From positions 25,806,714 through 25,870,713 of the forward strand of contig OX375880.1 in the NCBI GenBank assembly GCA_947359465.1: a stretch of DNA of 64,000 bases, written 5' to 3'. Made by a program: the position numbers and the translations under genes. This DNA comes from Metellina segmentata (lineage: Eukaryota; Arthropoda; Arachnida; Araneae; Tetragnathidae). Shown here in pieces: positions 12,801 to 24,800 of the stretch. Each line of letters starts with the position of its first letter. The stretch's first letter is position 1. Below the pieces are notes generated by a model that was not told the origin of the DNA, ran no database searches, and was given only the letters and a program-made list of their open reading frames with translations.

Positions 12801-15800
12801 AGGTACAAAACTGGCTATTGGTGACGTCAGGGATCAATCCCGAAGGAAAAGAACCGAGGACAACACCTTGTAATTTCGAACCATGGTCAGATGACAATGT
12901 CAATAGGGGAAGACGGGGTACAATGAAACATTACTTCTAAAATCAGTAAAATTTGTCACAGAAAGTTGCAATTTATATATATGTTATGCAACTATATGTT
13001 CCAATTACTGATGTGATTTGGATACATTCTCCCTTCTACAACATTAGCAATAGAGGATTATTGGTTTTTCACCATTGAAAGTAAGTTTCTTTACTAAAAG
13101 TAATTTTGTTTCTTTTTCCTTATTGTTATATGTAATAATTATTTTTTCTACACATTGTTATCTTTGTGTTGTTGTCTTCATACCTCCAACACCAAAATTA
13201 AAAAAAAATAAATATTAAAAGGTTGAAAAAAATTTTTTAGTTAGTAACCTCAGTACGGGGTACAATGAAACACTTGCAGATGGGGTACAATGAAACATGT
13301 TTCATTGTGCCCCGGGTGAATGCATTTACTTGAAGTAATATATACTGGTAAACATAATATCACTGATATAAAATATCATATTACTGGTTGTCACTAATAT
13401 AAATAGAACACTTTTACTAAGGAAATGGCAACACCTAACATTAATAGGAAAAGGCAACACCAAATCAAAACAATATATTTGAAAGCATGCAAAATTAAAC
13501 TTTTTTTTTTCTTCAAAAAAAGTACAAATTTCAATAGTAAGTTAGTTTTTTTTATATTCAAAAACATTTAAGAATAGTTTATTTATTTCATAGGCCTAAA
13601 CTGCACTTACTACAGTTCACAATCCTCCTAAGTTCTCAGTCAAAGGGGCCAAAAACAAATAGGTTGATTAACTTCTGGCGAAAGGGGTGTTCCTGTTACT
13701 ATTTGTGGATTTATGAATGCTTCTGCAAATTCTATACCCCATTATTTAGTATTTCCTAGCGTAAATTTCAAGTTTTGCATGATGAATGGAGCTCCACCTG
13801 GGACTGCGGGTGATGCAACAAAATCGAGATTAATGAATGGAAATATTTTTGTTAATGTTCTAACACATTTCCAGGCACATACACGCTGTTCGAAAGAAAA
13901 TCCAGCTGTACTAGTAATCGACAATAATTAATCACATATTACGATTTCCATTCTAAATTTTACGAAATATAACGGAATTGTTGTTGTAACACTGCCCCCA
14001 CATACCAGTAACAAATTGCAGCCTTTAGACAAAACTGTGTTCAAGTCACTTAACATTTTCTTCAATCTAGCTGCAAATGATTGGATGCTGTGTAATCCAG
14101 TTCGTACAATCTCTATCTATGAGATATCTTCTTTGCTTGGCACTGCTTATTGTAAGTCTTTCACTCCACAAAATATTACAAAAGGTTTTTCAGGGTGGCA
14201 ACAAAATCCAAGACAAAAAGTTCCCTGATGTTTCCATGATTTCCCTGATAGTCTCATAAAAATTTCCTTGATTTAACAATTCCCTTAAGAAATGTTGTTG
14301 ATCCGTGATTGGTATCGATATACAGTATCCACGCAACACTGTTTTTAAATATTTATGATCAGAGGGTGTAAAAGGATGATTCTCCACAAATATTTTGTAT
14401 TTTTTCTCTAGATATTTTAATTGTTATTGTAAGGTTTGGAACCCTTAAAATTGCAATTGAAAAAAAAATGGAGAAAAAATGCAAAATATTTTGATTATGA
14501 ACTTTTTACACCTCACCCTACATTATCATACTATTCCTCAAAACCAACTGCAAATATACATAAAAAGTTCCACAAAAATGTAATTGCAAACAAAAATAAC
14601 TAATTTAATACACAAAAAATAAACATCATTAGTTACAAAATATTTCAAATTGTATACCACGTTGTATCTCTAGCCTCAACGGCAAACCAAGACGCTACGT
14701 CTGCAAAAAAAAACGGCGAAGGCAGTTTTCGCGGTGTTTAAAAATTACGACGCCATGGTTCTTTATTCGAATTACAATTTCGGCGTATACGATTTATTTG
14801 ATTCTCAAAAGCACTCGTAATAGTACATCTCTAAATGAACAATAATAGTAGCCGTTTAAATTGTCAAAATTTCCCTGATTTTTTGTAAAATTTGGAAATT
14901 TTCCCTGAGATTTCACTGATTTTTCCAGAATTAAAAAGTTCCCTGAGAATTCCCTGATTTCCCGGTTTTCCAGGTTCTGTTACCGCCCTGTTTTTCAGCA
15001 ACTGGAATATGGCCTTTTAATAGAGAAATGTTTTGTGAAGAAGATTATTTGTGTTCGTACGTGTGAGATAGGCCTTGTCCTACTGAAAATTATTTCCATG
15101 ATAGATCAATGAAACAGAAAACCAGAAAACCCAAGAATCAGAGAAGTGGTTGATCTTGTCATTAGTAGATCAGAATCACCGACAGCAGGTTTTTCAGCAA
15201 TTGTTCATACACCATGCACTAGCTCTAAACCTGTGAGGAAATACATTTCTCCTCAACGAGATAAAACTATACCCCAAGGCTGGTCCAAGAAAAGTAAGAG
15301 TAGGAAAACAGATAAAAAGAGTTTTGTTCTAAGCACACCAATAAAAATTGCTCTTGTTAAGCAATTAGAAAGTAAAAGAGGGGAAAAACTAAGAAGGTAT
15401 TGTTTTCTAAACAAACTACCTCCTATAGAATCTGAAGATGACTATAATCCAGATTATTTTCCAGCTCCAGCTGATCACCGAAGTACTAAGAATGAGATAT
15501 CCACACATAACATGTGTGACATAAGCAGTACTTGTATAAATGATTATGTTTTAATTAAGTAGGGTGAACTGAAACGTAAGGAAATATATTTTGTTGGAGA
15601 AATCATAAATTTAAATGAAATCGAATGTGACTAAAATAAACCTATATAGGGTGAAAATTGCTTGTATCATTTGGAGTGTTTCATTGTACCCCAGTATGTG
15701 TTTCATTGTACCCCGCCATACGGGGTACAATGAAACACTGTGAGACATTTACTTTTTGTTATTTTTCAAGCATAAAGATATTGTTTAGAACCTAATAAAA

Positions 15801-18800
15801 ATTTATTTAGATGGGGAAAATACAAGATTAAAAGTATGCATTAATTATATTTTTGTGCATGCAAAATTGTGGATAGGAAAAAATAATTAGTAAATTTTGT
15901 TTCATTGTACCCCGTCTTCCCCTACTTGAGCTTCACTCTCCGAAATTCCACACCAAGCCAGCGAGACGACATTTGAAACAAGACTGATTAACATCCACCA
16001 TTACGGTAATGCCGGTCTTTGGTTACATCATGTTTCGAACTTGCAACCCACCTGTTACTAATCCGCGACACTACCATATGTTCTACTGCGGCCCCTAAAC
16101 AGAAAGGCCAATTTAATATGTATAAGGAATGACAAAATTTTTTTCAGACTACTCTTTTCAATATTATTAACTTTGTTTATATTAAAATTATTTTGTTTTA
16201 TTGCTATTTTCCAGTATTTAGTCTTTTAAAATGCACATTATAAGCATCTGCTTCTAATTGTTTTAAATTACATTTTTCAAAATTCTTTTATCGACTAGCG
16301 ATTTTGAATTATGCATACTTTAGTCTGTTTCACCAGCCTAAAATTCTGTGCTCAGATGGAAAAATGTTATAAGTAACTTTTTCCAAAACATTGAGTAAGT
16401 CCCATCCTGCAGTCTGGTTTTGTTTTGTTTAAAAGGTGGCAAAATGTCTTAAGTCTTTATCTTTCAGTTAATGAGAAAACAAAGGTGGAAAATTGTAATG
16501 AATCAAAAACCACATGTTGAATCTTGAACCTTAAAATTGCAGTCACGAAAAATTAAAAACTGTGACTTTTACATTTTGCCATCTGAGACAAAATTTAGGC
16601 ATTACAATACAGTTGAAAACTTTCTTTTTTTTTATATACATACCAGCATATTGTAATGAGGATGAATCTTCTCCTAAGTTTAGGATATCTGATAAAATCT
16701 AATGGTGAAGCAGTATCTTCTGTCGAGTCTTGATTTTTAAGTTGTTCACCCAGTTTCTAAAATAAATAAATTTATTGTTATTATAAAAAAGGACAAAATA
16801 TCTATTGCTTCTGTCCAAACTTAAGAAAATTGCATGTAACACAAAATATTGATTAAAAATTGATCTTTCGACTTATGTAGTTTTATTAAAAAGAGATCAT
16901 TCTACAACAGAATGAAAACTGAGTTGTAACACAAAAGTAGGGAATTCGATGAGTCATGTTTGTGATGGTTTGAATATCCCTTTTATTTCTTTAAATTGAT
17001 TTAAATATATCTTACATTTGTTAATTAGTGCGACTTTAATTAATTATCTTTTCTTTTTTTATAAATTAACATATATTTGAGATACATGTACTATAGATTT
17101 GGATACATATACTTTAATTATATTCTTAACCAAGTTACAAAGAGCACTAAACAATTATGTAATAGTGCTTTCTTTCTTTCTATTATAAAAGAAAAACTTT
17201 CGATCTTTATCAGCTTTATTCGCTTTGTGATTGGTAGATATTGAGTCACGTGATAGCCAGTTTTGTGGTTTAACGGGCTGATGAATTTGGAGCACGCGCA
17301 GACGATAAACACAGTTATATTTTTTAATCAATTCATTCATAAAATTTGAGAGCACGCTCTAGAAAGTATGCAATGTTTTCAGAAGAACCGGCAAATTTGG
17401 TCGCCCTTTCCATAATAACAGTCGAAATACGAAAATCTTAAAAAGTACTACAACAAAAAACAACACGAATCAGCCAAAACATATTTATGATTCGATATTT
17501 CTAAGCGGTAGCGGAGAAAACGGTTTCTTTTTTCTCCGTAGGATAGATTTCGGTGTCCTTTTTTTCTCCTTAATGTTGTATATTTAATATTTATTCCTTA
17601 AAGCTTTATCTGTAACAATTGTTATTTGTTTCTCCAAAGGATAGATTTCAGTGTCCTTTTTTTTCTTCTTTTGTGTGGAAAACTTTAAGCAACGATCCAA
17701 ATGTGGATGGATTGTGAAGCAATCCCCTCCCTCTCATTGTTGAAAAGTATAGTTCGCGAAGCAAACTAAATATGATTGCTACGCAATCATCGGAGGTAGG
17801 CGAGCGAAAGCGAGCAGGGGCGGAGCCCCCTAGTTTTTTAAATGTTAAGACAGGATGCGTTTCTTTGGCTTTTAAAGATATGATTGATTGTGTGATGTCA
17901 CAAGTAGGAGGTTTTTAACTATTTTGATTTTTCGTGTGATGTCACGAATAGTTGAATTTTTTATCTTTCATTTACAAATGTAATGAAACGCGATAAGCAG
18001 AAAAAAATTTAAAACCAAATTTAATAATCTCGGAAGTATTGACAGGCAATGCTTATACGAAACGGTATTTATTCCCAGATTAGATTTGACCTCCACTACC
18101 ATAGAATTATCATTTACTCTAAGGCGTCGAAAATTTAGTCACAATTTAGTATTTTCTATGATAATAAATAAGGCCTAGTGCTAAACATTAGAAAGGGTAG
18201 GAATTTATCTGCCAGAAAACAAAGTCTTCGGTCACAATCAATTTTATGTGGCAGTTTCTAGACACCGACGATCAGGGGACGTAAAAATAAAAATCGCCCA
18301 AGAAAAAGAACAACGAAAATTAATACGAATTTTATACAATAAAATGTCCTGTATAAGGAAGTTTTATAGTTATGTTGACAACAAGTCATGCGAAAGCAAG
18401 GCAAGTTGACAGATAGTGGTGAGAAAAAGTTTATAGATAGCCAGTGATCAACAAAAGTTGATAGATAGAGGTAAAAAGTCATCAAGTTTGGATACAGAAT
18501 ATTTAAATAGCTTGTTTCGTAGGTCGCTTTTGCTAGCCTACTCATAAAATTTTTATTTCTTTACTAAACAATTAGTGGTACATGGACTTGTACACACACA
18601 TTTTCACTTTCTTGAGTTCATTTACAAAATATTTCCTATTATTCAGAAGAAAAAACAATACTGGGTATTGCATTTCATGAAAATGTAAAAGTCGAAACAC
18701 ATTGACGGTAAAAATTTTCAACTCACATGAATTTTTTCCATCAGGTAATCTGTCTCATGCACCGTTTTTGAGTTCCGTTTACTCACTTCTGCCAAAATAT

Positions 18801-21800
18801 CATGAGCATCTTTATACCTTTGTTGCGAAATCAACCAGCAAGGTGATTCGGGAAGGACCCTAAAGTAAATTCAAAATTCATTACGGTGAATGTGAGAAAA
18901 TTATATTCCATAACAAAAAAATAAAATCAACGCACCGAGAAGGAGTTGTCCGATTGCGATAAAAAGTGGTGCCTGTCAACAACATACATAGAAAAACAAA
19001 CGATTAAAATTTCAGAACAATTGAATGGTTTATTTCAGAGTTTAACCAAATGCTTGTCTTGCCAGTGGTTATCTCAAGACCCTTTCGTTCAAAGAGGGAG
19101 AAAAGATTTTCGTCTCATGTGCCAAGTGTCTCGCCCTGCCGGCCACTGCTTAGCAAATCTTGGACTGCATGGGCCTCTATAAAGAGGATATTTACTCAAA
19201 CCCTCTTAGGCCCGGTGCACACATCCTATTTTTCAACGTGCGGCGCCGCTGCGGCACCGAAGCCCAACTATGCACATTTTACCGTGAAATGACGCAAGTA
19301 CTCATTTCGCGCCATTTGCGAAACATATTCTATCGAAGAAAACGTGTTTATTTCGCTTACGCGGTGTAAAAAAAGTATATTTTGAAACAAAATAGACGTT
19401 ACTGGATACAACTATTTATTAATTATTATTTATATTCTATTTATTTATGAAAACAAGATATTTCAGAAAGGAGACTCATGTGCGGCGCCGTAGGGAACTG
19501 CGTTCGTACGTCATTTCACTGTTATGTGTGCATAGTTGGGGTTCGGTGCCACAGTGGCGCCGCACGTTGAAAAACAGAATGTGTGCACCGGGCCTATAGT
19601 GGTGGCCGAAAGTCATCACGTTGAGTTGGTGTGAAAGTTTGGAATCCGCAGCAGCGGAAAGTGATGATGGCAGCATATTATAGCTTACTGATTCTTCTTG
19701 TTAATGTTCTTCATCAGATTGAACGTGCGGCGCCGTTGCGGCATCGAAGCCCAATTATGCACACATAACCGTGAAATGACGCACGAACTCATTTCGCGCC
19801 ATTTGCGACACATATTCTATCGAAGAAAACGTGTTCACTTCGCTTACGCTGTATAAAAAAATAAAAATTTGAAACAAAATAGACGTCTGGATACAAGCAT
19901 TTATTAATTATTATTTATATTCCATTTATTTATGAAAACAAAGTACATGAGACCGGAGAGGCGCGTAGTGGCGAGCTGCGGCGCCGTGGGGAAGTGCGGT
20001 ACAAATTGCACGCACGATAGACGTGCGTCGCCGCAGCTGTGCTGGAAGCATTTGTGCACCACTCCATTGGATCTAATGTATCGCAGACCGCACTTGCGTT
20101 ACCACAGCGGCGCCGCACGTTGAAAAACTGGATGTGTGCACCGGGACCTTGTGCTCAATTTTCTGGGAGTCAATGGACTTATGGACCTTGTCTGACTTCT
20201 TTAGACACTGGAGGATTAGTAACAATAACAACATAGTTTGGCCGTTACAAAGGGAGGAAGTAAATAAGACTGATCCATCTGGATGAAAGCTGTCACCCGG
20301 CGTGGCACAGACTGAAAAAGTTCGAGGATGGTGTGTTGTGGAATTTCTTGCCAAATTGTCTCCAATTGTCGGGATAAATTGTAAACATTCCGGGATGGTC
20401 ACAGTTGCCTTTTCATAACGTCCCAAATATGCTCTGTGGGAGAGAGATCAAAGATGTAGCTGGCCAAGAAAGTGTTGGGAAAGTTTGAAGACAATGCATA
20501 GCAACACGCGCCGTGTGCGGCTGGGATTGTCTAATAGAAATGTAAGTCCGGTGTGTCGCAAAAGGAAAAGGTAACACAACCGGTCGTAGAATGTCGCCTA
20601 CGTACTAGGGATGTCAACTCTCAGAAAATAACCGGTTTTCGGTAAACCGTTTTTTTTTCATCCGGTTATAACTGCCCCGGTTTAACCGAGTAAAAAAAAC
20701 GGTTTTTAAAATAACCGGAAAAAAATAACCGATTTTTAAAAACTTCAAGATGTTTCTATGTAGTTGTATATAAGAAATGCTAAATGTCGTTAACTGTTTT
20801 TGTCAATCACATCACAACTGTTATCGAGCCCGGCACCTCTGTAATTCTGCACCTTCTTTGAGCGTCGATATTTTTGTTATCGAGTGTATCGTGTATATCT
20901 CTATATTAAAAAAAAGTTGCCGCCGCAGGATTGAAAACTGTGTTGTTCAGCTCGATTCTAAGACGGTTTCCCGAGAAAGTACTAATCGTAGAAAAACGAA
21001 ATTAACATGGTTTGTTCTTAATTGTATTCCCTGCAAATTATTATGATTTTTTTCCGATGCGGCTACTAGTTGGCGAGCATAAGCGAGCAGGGGGCGGAGC
21101 CCCCTAGTATAAATTAAATACGCATGTACGTCTAGATCGTAATATCATGTAACAATATGTACTATACTGCTCTTAATATAAATTTAGTATAGTTTGTGTT
21201 TGTAAAATAAAAATACAAGCTGACTAACTGTTGAGCAAAATCGAAACAAATGTTTCAGTTTTAACTAGAACATTATAAATTAACCCCCTGACGGTGTTCA
21301 CAAGTATTTATTCTTGCTGAAACTTGCGGTCTTCCCCGCGTGACTTTTAACCAGTTTGGATATTCTTGGCCGATGTGATCTTTCCAAAGATTCTTGAAAC
21401 CAATCAAAGTGGTTATTGAGCATGTGTGTTATGAAGGAAAACCCTTTCTTTTAAACCTCTGAGGGATGCCCGCCCATTACATTCGTTTTTCAACCAATAG
21501 TCGTCTCTGTATGACTTCCATCAATAAACTTCTTGACCAATAGAATCTTTGATTCTTTCAACCGATGGATATTTATATATAACCGATAGATGTAATTTAG
21601 TCAATATGTGTGTTGCTGAGGATAGCCTTGTTTTTACCCTGAGCGGCTTACACGCATATATTCGTGCTGAAACATGTAGTCTTCCTTGCATAACTTCTAA
21701 CACGTTTGTTCTTTTAAGACCGATACAACCTTTCTTAGGATTCTTTCAACAAATCGATGTGTTTATTTCGTCATGCTATGAAGGAAAATCCTTTTTTAAC

Positions 21801-24800
21801 CCTCTTGAGGGGTAAATAAGTATATTTACGTGTTGAAACCGGCAGTCTCTCCTGCATAGCATCTAACCAGTTTAGACTTTCTCGATCAATATAATCTTTC
21901 TTAAGATTCTTTCGACCAAAAGTAAAGGTTATTTAGTCAGTGTTGAGTATAGTGGAGGAAAAGTAATACATTACTCGAAAATCTAGTAAGTTCAGAGGGT
22001 TAAGTAACTTGTTTTTAACCAAGCATTTACACTACGCTGTCCATTTATCAAAAGTTTGCTAAATTGCTTTCAAAGTATTTCTTCCTTCTATGCGTTGTAT
22101 AATGTAATCGCCCATAGAACTCTTAGTATCTTTCTTTGTGCTGCTAGGGCTAAGTCATTCATTTCAGGCAGCATGTGTGAATGTACTATAGCTTTCTTGT
22201 ACGTCATTTTCAATATACAAGAATCGTATTGGTTAATTCTGCAATCCCCTCAAATCTGTATATATATATATATTGTGTCTTCAATAAATACTCTTTTTCT
22301 CTTTCCATTTTGCGATCCACATGGCCTGTGGCATTCCTTTCCTCTGAAGGAATCGTATTTAATACTATGTAATATCTTAACGATGAAAAAAAATAATTAT
22401 ATATATTATATTTTTTGAAGGGGGTCAAGTACTTCCCCTCCGTTGATGAATGGAATAACCTATTTATTATTTAATTAAAAATTTATTTACTTTTACTTAC
22501 TTCCAGTACAAACATAGAGAAAAAGCCGCTATTGATGTGACGATGCTCAAGTAAACCCAACTCCTTGTGAGCCAAGCAACCAGTGGTAATACGCACATGC
22601 CGATTGTCCAAGCAGTTGTTGCCAGTCCATTCACTCTTGCTCTAATATCTGGACTAACAAGTTCTAAAACTGAGGAAAAAATAATTGATACTCATGTAAG
22701 AACATATTACCATATTCAAATAGCCTATGTAAGTACATATTCGACTAGTAAACACCGTCTCAGCCTAAGCCATTCGGTGTATCGCCACGTAATTTTGAAC
22801 CACGGTAATGTACAGGTGGAGGACAAAATAATACGAACACCTGTGAAATAATGGAAAATATTTAATAATAGGGAGTTGGATCACCCTTTGACTGAAGTAC
22901 AGATTTAATGCGACGTGGGATAGATGCATAAAGGTCATGGACAATATTTAAAGGAATATTAAGCCATTTCTCCTGCAGAACGGTCTCTAATTCCGAAAGT
23001 CTGGATGGAGGTGGAAATCGGGAACGAAGTTTGGACTCTAAATATTCCCATAAATGTTCAATACTATTCAAGTCCGGAGACTAAAGGGGGCCAGGCGAGA
23101 TGTTCAACTTCATCGTCATGCTCTTCGAACCATTCTTGAACACACCTAGCAGTGTGGATAGGGGCGTTGTCGTCTTGAAAAAGCGGTCGCTCTCCAGGGA
23201 ATACGGTCTGGACAAAAGGATGGACATGATCCCCTAGAATGCTTACATAGTGATTGGATGTGATCCTCCCATGGAGAATAACAAGTGGCCCAAGATACCC
23301 CATACCATAATGCAGCCACCCCCATGCTTCACAGTCGGCAAGAGGCATTCAGGATTAAAGGCTTCTCTGGGTGTTCTCCAGACACAAACACGTCCGGTCG
23401 TCTGAAATAGGGTGAATGACGATTCATCTGACCTTATTACCTGTTGCCACTGCTGTAGGGACCAGTTTTTGTGATCTCTACACCATTGGAGCCGCTTGAA
23501 AGCATTAGTTACTATCACCAAGGGTTTACGAATTGCCACTCTGCCATAAATGTTCGCAGCATGAAGTTCATTTTTGACAGTTTTTGTTGAAACGGGGTCC
23601 TGGAGATGACTGTTCATTTCGGATGTTATCTCGGATAACGATTGCTTGTGCTTTCGGGCGACTATGCGCTTCAAGACACCCGTCTGTCCCTATCAGCAAG
23701 CTTTGACTTTCGGCTAATGTTGTGCTTCGAAGACGTCGTAAAAATTAAACGTAAAAATTAAACATCGACAAGTATAAACATAGACGTTACAAAAATATCG
23801 ACCCCAATACATCGATGTTAAATATATCGATGTTTTGAAAACATCGACATCGATGTCGCATCCCTTGTTTGAACACCACTCTCCAAACTTCTACACTACG
23901 CTTAGAGGATATATTTAATGCCATGACAGATTTAACGTACACCAATCCCCATGTACACAAAGGTCTGGTTGAATCGAGTATCGATCTCGCAACTTTTTGA
24001 TAGCTAACCCACGACTACCAAGTGGGCTACAGCAGCCCCAATTTGTAAATATGAAAGGTAGAATAGTAAATGAGAAACACTGTACAGAAACGAGTAGAAT
24101 GATTACTAACAATTATATATACTTACGTATGATGAAGGCAAGTGTATAGATGGTCGTTATGCAGAGTCCATTGAGGGTTCTTAACACGAGATACATTTCA
24201 AAGTACGGGCTGAGAGTTGAGCCTATGTCTGTTATGCCAATCATGAACGCCATGAGAAGGAATGTCGGTTTTCGTCCCACCCTTAAAAACACAAGGTTCG
24301 AAGTGAGAGAATCTGAAAAAGTTTTTGTCGTATTATTGAGTTTTGACTCACCCGCAATATTCAAGATGGGTGTTTCAGTCGTTTCTAATTTCTACTTTCT
24401 TAATGAAATACTTCAAGAAAGCAGAAATTTCTTCGCTTTGTCGACATTATCTTCGAAAAAAGATTTGGTACGATAGAAATCGAACATGTCGACATTCGAA
24501 TGCACATATTCTGATATTTTTTGCAAAGCAATTGAGAGTTTAGTTCAATATGCGTCATAAATCATTTCTATGAGGTCGTAATTTATTCTAATTTTATCTT
24601 TGTAACATGTTTACCTTAATTTTTTTAAGTTTGTCATATCTGAAGAACGCTTTATTTGAATAAATTACTAGCTACATTTTTTTTAAAGATATGTACTTTA
24701 GAATATTATACCAATAGTAACTGTTTCTCAATTTTAATAAACAAAGGTTTTAGCAATTTTTCTAAATTTGGATTTTTTATTTTATTGTTAATTGAGATGA

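Larger units (their letters stand above)
12906..15922 (+). mobile_element. pogo-like transposon, inactive
   Basis: 3.0 kb, TA-flanked (12904-12905 and 15923-15924), with 24-bp perfect inverted ends starting GGGGAAGACGGGGTACAATG. Related motifs (GGGGTACAATGAAAC) recur subterminally near 13255-13310 and 15675-15740 in both orientations. It carries a broken DDE_1 transposase and a nested hAT (14191-14990), and is inserted inside a SINE. Confidence 0.9.

Noticed and set aside
22056..22418. 120-aa plus frame in intron 4
   Set aside because: Opposite strand to the gene, crosses a (TA)n tract, no motifs.
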